Source: Thiohalocapsa sp963695445 (GTDB lineage Bacteria > Pseudomonadota > Gammaproteobacteria > Chromatiales > Chromatiaceae). From it: a stretch of DNA of 64,000 nt. Within the stretch, counting starts at the first letter, position 1, and each line of letters starts with the position of its first letter. Below, piece after piece: positions 1 to 12,832 of the stretch. The position numbers and the translations under genes are program-made. The notes beneath the pieces are model-generated. The model ran no database searches. It saw only the letters and a list, made by a program, of their open reading frames with translations, and had not been told where the DNA came from. The stretch spans positions 1 through 64,000 of the forward strand of contig CAVOGV010000009.1 in assembly GCA_963695445.1 (NCBI GenBank). Direction: 5' to 3'.

Positions 1-66
1 GACCGCCAGTCGGCACGGAAGCTTTAATCGATAATTCCAACCGTTACCGTCGAGGAGAGAAAGACA

Positions 67-2013
<1,947 letters not shown>

Positions 2014-2442
2014 GCCGGCACGGCCAACAGCGGCGGCCTCGTCAGCAGGCCGCCGCACCCCAGCCCCGCATCCGACGCATTAGCAATCATGACGGGAAGC
2101 GGCACAGCATCCCGGGCCACGGCCGTTTTCGCGACCTGATCGAAGGGTCTCGTTCGGTACTCCATGACTAGCACCGCCATTCATGGCACCCTGTCCCCGC
2201 GACACCGACGCCTCGTTGTGCGTTGAGCCGCGTACCGACCGATAACACCGGGGACGGCACGTCCTCACTCACGCCCATGGACGGCTCGACCTGAAATGCT
2301 GTTGGCCGGAATGCCCATCGGTCGGAATGCCCATCGGCCGGAATCCATCGGTCGGAAGATCCATCGGGTTGTGTTGACCGTTAGGATCGGCGCATCATGG
2401 CTGCGCACCATTTATTTCGCACTGTTTCAAGAGGTTCAAGTC
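2014..2442. other. Gene-free interval between acs and the NYN gene
   Basis: About 430 bases without a convincing gene. The only structure seen is the imperfect 16-bp tandem repeat at 2305-2367, listed separately. No clear terminator was recognised after acs. Confidence 0.5.
2305..2367. repeat. Four imperfect 16-bp tandem repeats
   Basis: Consecutive units at 2305-2320, 2321-2336, 2337-2350 and 2351-2367 share the pattern G(C/T)CGGAATGCCCATCG. The third unit has lost two bases and the fourth varies in the middle. The first two differ by a single C/T. The array lies about 75 bases upstream of the NYN gene start, in a gene-free interval. Confidence 0.75.
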
Positions 2443-3267
2443 TTGGATCCACGTAGAGCGGCGTCTATGTCGACGCCGAGAATATCCGTTACAACGGCGG
2501 CTATCAGATGCGCTACGACGTGCTCAGGCGCTTCGCCGGCCGCGAAAATGGAATCCTTCAACGACTCAATACCTATATCGCCTACGATGAGGAGCGCGCT
2601 CGAGAGGACTTCGAGATAAAAAAGTCAAAGACTTACCAGCAGATGGTGCGCGACTTTGGCTGGAAGGTAACGACCAAGATCGTTCGCCGCTACACCGATG
2701 AGGCCGGCAACGTCTCCACCAAGGCCAACGCCGATCTGGACATGGCGGTGGACGTGATGCTTCAGTCGAGAAACTCGATCTAGTGCTCATGGTCACCGGC
2801 GACGGCGATTTTCTGCAAGTGGTCAACGCGTTGCAGAACCGCGGCTGCCGCGTGGAGTTGATCGCGTTCAAGAACATCTCGCGGCAATTGCAGCAAGAGG
2901 TGGATGAATTCTGGTCTGGCTATCTGATCCCCGATCTGCTGCCCATCTCCTACGAGCCGCGCAACGAATGGGGTAGGCCGGGCTCCTGCGTGCGCGGGGT
3001 CTGCACCAAATGGTTTCCGGACAAGGGTTACGGCTTCCTGCGCTTCATCGACAAGCTGTCACCGGACCTCTGGATCACCGACCCACGCGAGCCCGACTCA
3101 CCGTATGTCAGCGTGTTCTGCCACGCCAACGAGGTCGCGGAAGAGGTAGGCGAGGATTTGCTGATGAACCGGGACACGTACTGGAGTTCTATCTCAGCGA
3201 GAGCGAGCAAAAGGACAACGGCCTGGTCGCGAACAACGTGCGGCTTGCATTCGGCGTCAATCGCTGA
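2443..3267 (+). CDS. NYN-domain (LabA/DUF88-like) protein with C-terminal cold-shock-like domain, frameshifted
   Basis: Predicted cytoplasmic RNA-processing protein. The N-terminal half is an NYN/PIN-like nuclease domain with the expected acidic positions: YVDAENIRYN (near 2466), DLDMAVD (near 2736) and TGDGDF (near 2795). The C-terminal part begins KWFPDKGYGFLRF (near 3008) and continues through VFCHANEV to NGLVANNVRLAF. That is a cold-shock-like RNA-binding fold with a long insert. The reading frame breaks near 2462, 2767 and 3179, but the translation is continuous when these are bridged. No ATG is available at the 5' end. TTG at 2443 with GAGG about 9 bases upstream is the best start. The family assignment is firm for NYN and good for the cold-shock-like part. 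The RNA target is unknown. Confidence 0.75.
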
Positions 3268-3487
3268 CGCAGAATCGCGAAGGGCCGCACAGAGGGGATG
3301 AGGGTAGCGGGCTAGACTCCAGAACAAGCAGAGACGCGCCCCACTTGGAAGCACCACGGAATCTGGCGTAGTTAGGTTAGGACGGCGGCCCTGTCGGCCA
3401 CAGGCCTGGCCGCCTTGCATCCTAAACTGGGCACGTGATCGAGTGCGGGCCAGCAACAAGGCTCGACGCATAGTTAGGTGGAGCCTT

Positions 3488-5198
3488 ATGGCGACCGAAC
3501 AAACGCAGATCAAACCCGTCGGACTCGCGCGCAGGCTGATTCGCGACAGCCTGCTCAGCGAACAGCAGGCGCAGACCGCGTACGCCGAGGCCGCACGTAA
3601 GCGGCAGCCTTTTATCCAATTCCTCGTCGCGGAAAAGCTGGTCGACAGCCGCAGCATTGCGGTAGCGGCATCGCAGGAATTCGGCATTCCTCTGCTTGAC
3701 CTCGACGCGATGGAGTTGATGGAACTCCCGTTTGCCACCGTCGACGAGAAGCTGATACGTAAGCACCATGCACTACCGATCCACAGACGGGGCAACCGGC
3801 TGTTTTTGGCGGTGTCGGACCCCACGAACGACCGCGCGCTGGAGGAGATTCGTTTCAATACCGGCTTGGCGACGGACCCGATTCTGGTCGATGAATCCAA
3901 GCTCGCAAAGGCGATCGACAAAGCGCTGGATGCCCAGGATACGACCATGTCCGACATCCTGGACACGGACCTGGACAAAATTGATGTCGCTAAAGAGGAC
4001 GATGAGGAGGGCGACAACTCCGATCTGAACGTCGACGACGCCCCGGTGGTGCGCTACGTGAACAAGGTGCTGGTAGACGCGATCAAGGCCGAGGCGTCGG
4101 ACATCCATTTTGAGCCCTACGAGAAATTCTTTCGCGTGCGCTTCCGCCAGGACGGCATGCTGCGCGAGGTGGCGAACCCGCCGCTCAGCATCTCGGGCCG
4201 ACTGGTGGCCCGACTCAAGGTCATGTCCCGCATGAATATCGCGGAGCGACGGGTGCCGCAGGACGGGCGCATCAAGCTCAAGCTAAGCCGCACCCGCGAC
4301 ATCGACTTCCGCGTCAATACGCTGCCCACCCTCTATGGCGAAAAAGTGGTGCTGCGTATCCTCGACTCCAGCGCGGCCAAGGTCGGCATCGATCAGCTGG
4401 GAATGGACCCGAAGCAGAAAGAATACTTCATGGAGTGTATCAACAAGCCCTACGGCATGATCTTGGTGACTGGGCCCACTGGGTCGGGAAAGACCGTCAC
4501 GCTGTACTCGGCGCTGAATATCCTGAACAAGCCGGATGTCAACATTTCGACCGTCGAGGACCCCGTTGAGATTCAGGTACCCGGGATCAATCAGGTCAAC
4601 ATGAACATGAAGACCGGGCTGACTTTCGCCGCGGCACTGCGCGCCTTTCTGCGTCAGGACCCGGACATCGTGATGGTCGGCGAGATCCGCGACCTGGAAA
4701 CCGCCGAGATCGCGGTCAAGGCGGCACAAACCGGCCACATGGTACTGTCAACGCTGCACACCAACGATGCGCCACAGTCGCTGACGCGTCTCGCGAATAT
4801 GGGCGTGCCGCCGTTCAACATCGCCTCTTCGGTGCTGATGATCATGGCTCAGCGTCTGGCGCGGCGGCTGTGCGTGCATTGCCGCGAAGTCGACGATCTG
4901 CCGCGGGAAGCGCTGCTGGAAGAGGGGTTTCGTGAAGACGAGATCGCCGAAGGCATCACCATCTACAAGCCGGTGGGTGCGAGCGCTGCGTTGACGGCTA
5001 CAAGGGCCGCGTCGGTATCTTCCAGGTCATCAAGGTCTCGGAGGCGATGGGTCGTCTGATCATGGAAGGGGCCAACGCCATGCAACTCGCCGACCAGGCC
5101 GACAGGAGGGCTATCCCGATCTGCGCAGGTCTGGCTTATCAAAGGTGAAGGCTGGCATGACCAGCCTCGAAGAACTCAACCGCGTCACGAAGGACTGA
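3488..5198 (+). CDS. pilB: Type IV pilus assembly ATPase PilB, frameshifted near the 3' end
   Basis: Cytoplasmic hexameric ATPase that powers pilus extension. After an N-terminal T2SSE/MshEN-like domain come the Walker A motif GPTGSGKT (about residue 329), the Walker B region DPDIVMVGEIRD (about 395) and the His box TLHTND (about 422). The first half of the zinc-binding tetracysteine, CVHC, lies near residue 460. The main frame breaks near 4978. The remainder, including the second Cys pair and GRVGIFQV, continues in other frames to the TGA at 5196-5198, giving about 570 residues, normal for PilB. ATG 3488 is preceded by a purine-rich GGTGGAG site and is chosen over an upstream in-frame ATG at 3443. 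It is first of a tight pilB-pilC-pilD-coaE operon. Confidence 0.92.
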
Positions 5199-5203
5199 AC
5201 CAA

Positions 5204-6448
5204 ATGGCTGTTACTGCGGCCCAGAAGGCCAAACTGAAGGTCGACAAAGCCTACGAATTCGCCTGGGAAGGCGTCGACCGACGTGGCAATCGCGTCAAGG
5301 GTGACCAACGCGCGGCCAGCGTCGCCATGGTGCGCGCCGACCTGCGCCGCCAAGGAGTGAATCCGCTCAAGGTCCGCAAGAAGGCGCAGCCCCTGTTCGG
5401 CAGCGGTAAACGCAAGATCACCAGCCAAGACATCTCGGTCTTCACCCGTCAGCTGGCGACGATGATGTCCGCCGGCGTGCCCCTGGTGCAATCGTTCGAC
5501 ATCGTTGGCCGCGGCCACGAAAACCCGTCAATGCAGACGCTGCTGCTCGACATCAAGCAGGATATTGAGAACGGTACGGCCATGGCCGAGGCCCTAGGCA
5601 AGCATCCGGACTATTTCGACGACCTGGTCTGCAATCTAGTCGCCGCCGGCGAAGCGGCCGGCGTGCTCGATGTCCTGTTGGACAAGATTGCGACCTATAA
5701 GGAAAAGACCGAGTCGATCAAGGGCAAGATCAAGAAGGCGCTGTTCTACCCCGCGGCCGTCATCATCGTCGCGATCCTGATCACGGTCATCATCCTGCTG
5801 TTCGTCATCCCGCAGTTCAAGGCCCTGTTCAGCAGCTTCGGCGCCGACCTGCCAGCCTTCACGCTGCTCGTCATCGGCCTGTCGGACTTCATGCGCGACT
5901 GGTGGTGGTGATTGCGCTCGCGGCCGGCGGCTTCGTCTACGGTATCGGTAAGCTGCATCAGAAGTCGCGAAAATTCCGCGAAATCATAGACAGCAATGGC
6001 ACTGAAGCTGCCGATCATCGGCAAGATCCTACACAAGGCGGCAGTCGCGCGCTTCGCGCGCACCCTCTCCACGATGTTCGCCGCGGGCGTCCCGTTGGTG
6101 GATGCGCTGGACTCGGTCGCGGGCGCCACCGGTAACATCGTTTACACCGACGCCGTACGCAAGATGCGCGAGGAGGTGGCCACCGGCCAGAGCCTGCAGT
6201 TGTCCATGCGTCAGCGCAGTCTATTTCCGCACATGGTGATCCAGATGACCGCCATCGGCGAGGAGTCCGGCGCGCTGGACGACATGCTCGCAAAGGTCGC
6301 CGACTTCTTCGAAGAAGAGGTCGACAATGCCGTCGACGCCCTCAGCAGCCTGCTGGAGCCTCTGATCATGGTCGTCATCGGTGGTCTCGTCGGCGGTCTC
6401 GTGGTCGCCATGTATTTGCCGATCTTCAAGCTGGCCGCGGTCGTCTGA
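5204..6448 (+). CDS. pilC: Type IV pilus inner-membrane platform protein PilC, frameshifted
   Basis: Polytopic inner-membrane protein that links PilB to the growing pilus. It contains two T2SSF domains: residues about 60-190 (QLATMMSAGVPLVQSFDIV) and a second copy in the C-terminal half (RTLSTMFAAGVPLVDALDSV). Hydrophobic segments follow each domain, and the last one is MVVIGGLVGGLVVAMYLPIF. The frame breaks near 5900 and again near 5990, with all pieces collinear. The total is about 415 codons, the usual PilC length. It starts five bases after pilB. Confidence 0.92.
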
Positions 6449-6524
6449 AGCCAACGATCCGAAGCCCTTAGGCTAGGCACACATTGGCGGCGAACGCGTT
6501 ACGCATTCCGGGCAGGAGACAACC

Positions 6525-7426
6525 ATGGATTACGCGCAGGCCCTGGCGCAGATGCCGGTGCTGCTCTACCAGTCACCGCAGCGCTGGGATTGGTCATCGG
6601 CAGCTTTCTCAACGTCGTCATCCTACGCCTGCCGCGCATAATGGAGCGTGACTGGCGCCTGGAATGCGCTGAGTTGCTGGCGGATGCAGCCGACGACAAC
6701 GTCGCCAACGGCAACCCGGAAGCTGGCACCACAGCACCGCTAAGCCTGTCCACGCCCGGTTCGAAGCTGTCCCAACTGCGGCCATCACATTAGACCCTGG
6801 GAAAACATCCCGGTGCTGAGCTTCCTGCTGCTACGGGGGCGATGCAGCAACTGCGCCAAACCCATCTCATGGCGCTATCCGCTAATCGAGACCCTGACCG
6901 CCCTGCTATCGCTGATCGTCGTCTGCAGTTAGGCCCGACGCTGCAGGGCGCCTTTGCGCTGGTCCTGACATGGGGATTGATCGCGCTGGCGGCCATTGAT
7001 GTCGACACGCAACTGCTGCCGGACGACATCACGCTGCCCCTGCTCTGGCTGGGCCTGCTGCTCAGTGTGCAGGGCCTGTTCGTCGACAGCGAGACGGCCA
7101 TCATCGGGGCCATTGCTGGCTATATGAGCCTTTGGTTGGTGTTTCATCTGTTCCGGCGACTGACCGGCAAGGAGGGCATGGGGCGCGGTGACTTCAAGCT
7201 GCTGGCCCTGTTCGGCGCCTGGCTCGGCTGGCAGTCGCTGCCGCAGATCCTGCTGCTGTCGACGATCCCCGGCGCCATGTTCGGCATTGCGTTGATCACC
7301 AGCGGTCGCAGCGAGCGCAGAACGCCCATCGCCTTCGGCCCGTTCCTGGCCATCGCCGGCTGGATCAGCCTGGTCTGGGGCGAGGCCATCACCCAGGCAT
7401 ACCTGCGCTGGAGTGGGCTCGCTTGA
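6525..7426 (+). CDS. pilD: Prepilin peptidase / N-methyltransferase PilD, frameshifted
   Basis: Inner-membrane aspartic protease that cleaves and N-methylates type IV prepilins. The N-terminus runs through VIGSFLNVVILRLPRIMERDW. The zinc-binding region (CPNCGHHI and CSNCAKPISWRYP) is recovered only after changing frame near 6770 and again near 6840-6930. The two catalytic-aspartate regions, IDVDTQLLPDD and GMGRGDFKL, are intact in the long C-terminal frame. The ATG at 6525 follows a GGAG-type site (ggcaggagac). The length of about 300 codons is normal. It directly follows pilC, and its stop overlaps the coaE start. Confidence 0.88.
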
Positions 7427-8102
7427 TCCCGTTCACAGTCGCATTGACTGGCGGCATCGGAAGCGGCAAGAGCACGGTATCGGCCCTGTTCGCACGGCTC
7501 GGCATCGACATCATCGACGCCGACGAAGTGTCTCCGACGCGCTGACGGCCCGCCATGGCGCCGCGTTAACGCACATCGCCGCGGCCTTCGGCGAGGAGTG
7601 ATCGACGCCGACGGCAACCTCGACCGCGCCGCACTCCGCGCCCTGGTGTTCGATGACCCCAGCGCACGCAAGCGCCTCGAGCACATCCTGCACCCCCCCA
7701 TTCGCGCCGAGATGCAGGCGCGCCTAGCGCTGGCTGGCAGCCCCTACGCCATCCTCGCCATCCCGCTGCTGTTCGAGACCGGGCAACGTGACCTCGCCGA
7801 CCGCGTGCTGGTGATCGACGTTCCCGAGCTCCACCCAAATCGAACGCGTCAAGGCCCGCAACGGCCTCGACGAAGACCGAATCCGCCGCATCATGGCCAG
7901 TCAGGTCAGCCGCGCCGAGCGCCTCGCCGGCGCCGACGACGTCATCGACAACATCGGCGCCACCGAAGACCTCCCCCCGCAAGTCGAACGCCTGCACCGC
8001 CACTACCTCTCCCTCAAAAAGGAGTCAGGCCAAAAAAAGGGCAAAAAGGGGTCAGAATCTGATGGCACTAACTTAAGCGAGGGACCGTCTGCAACGCTTT
8101 AA
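7423..8102 (+). CDS. coaE: Dephospho-CoA kinase, frameshifted
   Basis: Last step of coenzyme A synthesis: phosphorylation of dephospho-CoA. The P-loop LTGGIGSGKST lies at residues 8-18, followed by IDIIDADE. Later segments (LARLVFDDPSARKRLEHILHP-like region, AILAIPLLFET and RIMASQVSRAERLAGADDVIDN) are typical of CoaE. Breaks lie near 7532, 7600 and 7828. The TTG at 7423 overlaps the pilD stop by four bases, a common arrangement in pil operons. The final 30 or so codons (from about 8015) are lysine-rich and coincide with an AAAAAGGGGTCAG-type repeat, so the native stop has probably been replaced by repeat sequence. Confidence 0.85.
8016..8064 (+). repeat. Repeated AAAAAGG(A/G)GTCAG motif, REP/RAYT-like
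   Basis: Two copies of AAAAAGG(A/G)GTCAG lie at 8016-8026 and 8043-8053. The second continues into AATCTGATGGCACTAACTT. Sequences of the form aaaaaggggtcaga(g/a)tc are, from general knowledge, common in dispersed repeats linked to REP-associated tyrosine transposases in gammaproteobacteria. No transposase gene is adjacent here. The repeat overlaps the 3' end of coaE. The link to RAYT elements is inference from motif resemblance. Confidence 0.4.
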
Positions 8103-8350
8103 AAAAAAAGAAGTCCGGTAAAGAATGGTGGGGTGAAGGTGACGGAACCATTCCTACCACCCGAGAGCCGACCACCATCAACTGTAGTCAGTCTGACGCC
8201 GCGCGGCAACAACGCCTTGTCATCTCTCGCGCCGGGCAGACGAAGGTGAGCGATTTTTTCGATGTGCTGCCCGGCCCGCAAGGGCGAGTTAAGCAAGACC
8301 CTGGCCGGCATCGAGGCCGGGTTGGCCGCGCGCTTCGACAACCGGGTCGA

Positions 8351-9985
8351 CTAGATCTCCTCCGGCACCATCTTGATCGCCCCGCAGGGACACTCGGCGG
8401 CACACATACCGCAGCCCTTGCAGTAGTCGTACTTGAACTCGAAGCGCTTGCCGTGGCCGAGCTTGGTGATGGCGTTGTCGGGGCAGATCCCGTAGCAGTT
8501 GTCGCACTCGAAGCAATTGCCGCACGACAGGCAGCGCCTTGCCTCGAACTTCGCGTTTTGCTCGTCGAGGTTGCCCACCACCTCGGCGAAGCCGGACTGA
8601 CGCCGCATCAGGTCCAGCATGGGACGCACCGTGCGCGGCGCATCACTGTAATACCAGGTGTTGAGCTTCGAGAAATCGGCCAGCTCGTGCTTCGGGGGCG
8701 CGATGTAGGTCTCGCCTCGCAGCCAGGCATCGACGTTGCGGGCGGTCTTCTTGCCCTGGCCAATGGCAATGGTCACGGTGCGCGCGGACGGGACCATGTC
8801 GCCCAACGCGAAGACCCCCTCGTGACCGGTCATCATGTGCCGGTCGATCATGACCACGCCGTCGCGCACCTCGATCTCGGGCAGCTGCGCCAGCAGCCCG
8901 GTCTCCACGTTTTGGCCGAGGGCCTGCACGACGACATCGGCCTGCATGGTCTCGAATTCGCCGGTGGGCTGGGGACGACGGTCCGTCGCCGATGACCATC
9001 TTTTCCAGCTGCAGGGTCTTGCCATCGATCTTGGTGATGACCCGTAACGGCCTGATCTCGACGCCTTCTTCCAGGGCCTCGTGGATCTCCATCGGGTGCG
9101 CGGTCATGTCCTCGCGATCGCGACGAACCAGCACGGTCGTGGCCGGACAGTCCAGGCGCACGGCGCTGCGCGCGACGTCCATGGCGGTGTTGCCGCCGCC
9201 CTGCACGACGACGTGCCCGCGCAGTTGCGGTCGGCTCCTCCAACTCCACCTGACGCAGCACGTCCAGGGCGTCGAGCACGGTCACCTCGGTCGCCCTGCT
9301 GCTCGATGTCGGAGCGTCCGGGCAACGGCGCCCCGAGCGCCAGCATGACCGCATCGAAGCCGCCCGCGTCACGCGTACCCAGCAGGTCGTCGACGCGGGT
9401 GTTGCAGCGGATCTCGACGCCCATCTCCACCAGGCGGGCGATCTCGCCGTTGAGCTTCTCGCGCGGCATGCGGTACTTGGGGATGCCGTAGCGGATGAGT
9501 CCGCCCGGCTTTGCGCGAGGACTCGAATACGGTCACCGCGTGTCCGAGTCGACGCAGGTGATAGGCGGCGGACAGCCCCCCGGGGCCGGCGCCGACGATC
9601 ATGACCTTCTTGCCCGTCGCTGGGCCGGGCTCGATCTGTCCATCGGTACATCAGGGCCTGATCGCCGAGGAAGCGTTCCACGGAATTGATACCCACGGAC
9701 TCGTCGAGCTGCCCGCGATTGCAGGCGCCCTCGCAGGGCTGATAGCAGACGCGCCCCATGATGGCGGGAAACGGATTGTCCTGCATGATCTGCCGCCAGG
9801 CATCCTCGTAGCGACTCTCCTCGGCCAGGTAGAGCCACTGCTGAATGTTCTCCCCGGCCGGGCAGGCGTTGTTGCAGGGCGGCTTGGCGGTCCAGGTAGA
9901 CAGGGCGCTCGGTGCGCCAGGAGCCGGTCTTGTTCAGCAGGCTGCTGCCGACGTCCAGCGTGATGGCGAATGGCTTGCTTTTCAT
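8351..9985 (-). CDS. FAD/NAD(P)-binding, 4Fe-4S protein of the 2-oxoacid:ferredoxin oxidoreductase operon, heavily frameshifted
   Basis: About 545 codons. The body resembles the small subunit of NADPH-dependent glutamate synthase, with Cys-rich N-terminal pieces (GRVCYQPCEGACNRG) and an FAD-binding motif (VGAGPGGLSAAYHLRRLG). The C-terminal 60 residues form a PorD-like ferredoxin module with two cysteine clusters: CLSCGNCFECDNCYGICP and CKGCGMCAAECPCG. The likely role is electron transfer between the oxidoreductase and NAD(P)H or a quinone/ferredoxin pool. The reading frame changes at least five times between 8975 and 9900. Only the last 220 residues are in one frame. The ATG at 9985 overlaps the upstream stop (ATGA). 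It is the last gene of the operon and ends TAG at 8351. Confidence 0.8.
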
Positions 9986-10984
9986 GCGTCGGTCCCCCTG
10001 GGCCTGGATCAGGTCGAAGCGGCGGATGTTGGCATCGGCGATGGCCTGGATGCGGGCCAGCTGATGCTCGTTCTTCAGTGACGTGCGCGAAACGCCGCTG
10101 CAGTTTCAGGTAGTCCGCGACCGCTGCCTGGCGCCGGATCTTGGTGACCGAGGTGATCTCGCCGTGCTCGGCCTCGAACAGCGGGTAGAGGCCGCTCTCC
10201 ACCGCCAGGCGCGCGATCTTGATCGTGTCCGCGGGGCTCGAGCCCCAACCGAGCGGACAGGGCACGAAGACCTGAATATAGCGCGCCCCCCGCATGCCCA
10301 TGGCCTTCTCCACCTTGGCCTCCAGGTCGTGGAGCCGGTCGACGCTCGCGGTCGCCACATAGGGGATGTTGTGGGCCATGGCGATCAGGGGCATGTTCTT
10401 GCCCTTGTCGAACTCGGCGCCGGGCTCGTCGCCCAAGGGGTTGCGTCGTGGCGGTGCGCGCCCCGCCGGGCGTGGCCGACGAGCGTTGCACGCCGGTGTT
10501 CATGTAGGCCTGGTTGTCGTAGCAGATATAGAGCACGTCGTCGTTGCGCTCGAACATGCCCGACAGGCAGCCGAAGCCGATGTCCGTGGTGCCGCCGTCG
10601 CCGCCCTGGGCGATGACGCGCACGTCCTGCCGGCCCTTCACGCGCAGGGCCGCGGCGATGCCGGTCGCCACCGCCGGGGCATTGCCGAACAGGGAGTGCA
10701 TCCAGGGGATGCGCCAGGCGGACTCCGGATACGGCGTCGTGAACACCTCCAGGCAGCCGGTCGCGTTGGCAGCGATCAGCTGGTTGTTGCAGGCGCGCAT
10801 CGCGGCATCGATCGCATAGCGGGCGCCCAGGGCCTCGCCGCAGCCCTGACAGGCGCGGTGGCCCGAGTCCAGGGAATTGGAGCGGTCCATGGTGGCCTGC
10901 ACCGTGCGCAGCTCCTGCGTCCAGGAGCCGATTGCCGACGGTGAGGGTGCCGGTCTGATAGAACTTGACTTGTTGATAGGCCAT
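9982..10984 (-). CDS. porB: 2-oxoacid:ferredoxin oxidoreductase beta subunit (thiamine-diphosphate binding), frameshifted
   Basis: Beta subunit of pyruvate (or related 2-oxoacid):ferredoxin oxidoreductase, which binds thiamine diphosphate and a 4Fe-4S cluster. It starts MAYQQVKFYQTGTL with a GGGGGAG ribosome site. It then shows the hallmark HRACQGCGEALGARY, the diphosphate-binding AQGGDGGTTDIGFG, and VFVPCPLGWG near the C-terminus. Breaks lie near 10920, near 10440, near 10085 and probably at a G-run near 10001. The last would restore a stop overlapping the next ATG. About 334 codons, normal for PorB. It sits 13 bases downstream of the alpha subunit. Confidence 0.87.
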
Positions 10985-10997
10985 TGTGTGCTCCCCC

Positions 10998-12256
10998 TTA
11001 AGCGGTCTTGGCGGCGTCGACGACGCCCATGTCGCGCAGAATGTTCTCGGCGATGGAGCCGGGCCGGGTGAGCTTTGTCCTCGCGCTCCAGCTCCCGCTT
11101 CACGACGTCGTCTTGAGGTCGAGGAACTCGGTCTGTTCCAGATCGTCGCGCCATGGCTCTCAGGAACAGTTCGCGCAGGGACTTGCGCGTGATCGGGCGC
11201 CCGCCGAGGCCGGCGATGACGGAGTAGATGGGCAGCTGCGAGCCGTGCAGGGTCATGTGGACATTGTTCGAGACGATGCCGCCCATGCCGACCGCCAGGC
11301 TCTTTTCCAGCACCACCACGCGCTTGGCATCGCCGATGGCCTCGAGCAGGGCCGCATGGGGAAACGGGCGGAAGGCAGCGCAGCGTCACGGCACCGATGG
11401 AATGGCCCTGGTCGCGCATCTCGTCGATGACCTCCTCGACCGTGCCGATGACCGATCCCAGTGTGATGACGATGGTCTCCGCGTCGTCGTTGCGGTAGGT
11501 GGCGAGCAGTCCGCCGGACTCGCGCCCAAAACACTGCTGAAACTCGGCGGCAATCTGCGGGATCAGGTCCAGCGCCTGCATCTGCTTGTGGTGGGCCAGG
11601 TAGCGCACCTCGGTGAACGCCTCTGGCCCGACCATGGCACCCAAGGAGATGGGCTCGTTGGGGTCCAGGATCTGGCGCGGCTCGTAGGGCGGCAGGAAGC
11701 CGTCCACCTGTTCCTGCGTCGGCACGTCGATGCCCTCGAAGGCATGCGTGAGGATGAACCCGTCCATACACACCATGACCGGCAGACTCAGGGCCTCGGC
11801 GATGCGGAAGGCCTGGATATGGACGTCGACCGCCTGCTGGTTGGATTCCGCGTAGAGCTGAATCCAGCCCGCGTCGCGCAAGGCCATGGAGTCGGACTGA
11901 TCGTTCCAGATGTTGATGGGCGCGCCAATGGCCCGGTTACCGACGGTCATGACGATGGGCAGGCCGAGCCCGGATGCGTTGTACACGGCCTCCGCCATGA
12001 ACAGCAGGCCCTGGCTGGCGGTTGCCGTGTAGGAGCGAGCGCCGGTGGCCGAGGAGCCGATGGCGACCGACAGGGCGGCGAATTCGGACTCCACGTTGAT
12101 GAACTCGCAGTTCGCGAGCGTGCCGCCCTTCACCATGGCGCCCAGATCCTCGACGATGTGGGTCTGCGGCGTGATCGGGTAGGCACAGATGACCTGCGGA
12201 CGGCAGAGCGCGACCGCCTGGGCGACGCCGCGCGAACCTTCGATTTGATCAAGCAT
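10998..12256 (-). CDS. porA: 2-oxoacid:ferredoxin oxidoreductase alpha subunit, frameshifted at the 3' end
   Basis: Alpha subunit (pyrimidine-binding and core domains). It begins MLDQIEGSRGVAQAVALC and has the family signature YPITPQTHIVEDL, which favours pyruvate/ketoisovalerate-type enzymes over 2-oxoglutarate enzymes. Conserved segments follow: NVESEFAALSVAIGSSATGA and TATASQGLLFMAEA. The frame is open to about 11375. It then changes frame through IYSVIAGLGGRPITRKSLREL and again near 11100, ending at TAA 10998-11000 after GSIAENILRDMGVVDAAKTA. The start chosen here is an internal ATG preceded by GGGAGAAAGACC. The frame is also continuous with the gamma subunit upstream, so the two may be fused. 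Confidence 0.85.
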
Positions 12257-12832
12257 GGTCTTTCTCCCGGCGCAGGCCGCCTTGGCGAGTTCGTACCCCG
12301 CCTTGGCGGCGGTGATGTTTGCCTGACCCACGGGGCCGGGAAACTTGCCCTCGATGGCCTTCACCACGGACTCGATGTGGATGTCCTCGATCAGCGCGCA
12401 CAGCGCGCCCAGCAGCACCGCGTTCGGCACCGGGCGTTTGACGTACTTGAGCGCGATCTCCGTGGCCGGAACGCAGCAGACGTGGTCTTCGGGCAGGTGT
12501 CTGATCGCGTTCTCGATATCGAGATCAGCAATGGGGCGGGACGTATTGATCAGCAAATGACCTTGAGGCGCGAGTCCGTGGAACACGTCGATGGCGTGGA
12601 AGAGGGTGGGGTCTTGGACGATCAGCGTATCCGGCTCCAGCACCGGCTCCCGCAGCCGGATCGGCTTGTCATCGATGCGGCAAAAGGCCACGACCGGGGC
12701 CCCCATGCGCTCGGAGCCGAAACTGGGTACCGCTTGGGCATGTTTGCCTTCACGGAAGGCGGCAACCGACAGCATCTCGGCGGCAGAGACGACGCCCTGG
12801 CCGCCGCGACCGTGAATGCGGACGCTCAACAT
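12257..12832 (-). CDS. porG: 2-oxoacid:ferredoxin oxidoreductase gamma subunit, in frame with the alpha subunit
   Basis: The gamma subunit domain begins MLSVRIHGRGGQGVVSAAEM and contains SFGSERMGAPVVAF, both typical of PorG/VorG, which contributes to the CoA-binding region. ATG 12832 has a strong GAAGGAG site 8 bases upstream. The domain is about 192 residues. It ends around GYELAKAACAG without a stop and runs directly into the alpha subunit at 12256. Gamma-alpha fusion is known in related enzymes. However, the alpha start carries its own ribosome-site-like sequence, so a lost stop codon is also possible. It is first gene of the minus-strand por operon. Confidence 0.83.

Noticed and set aside
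3384..3414. GGCGGCC/GGCCGCC inverted repeat upstream of pilB as a terminator
   Set aside because: The stem is interrupted, the loop is long and no T-run follows; too weak to call.
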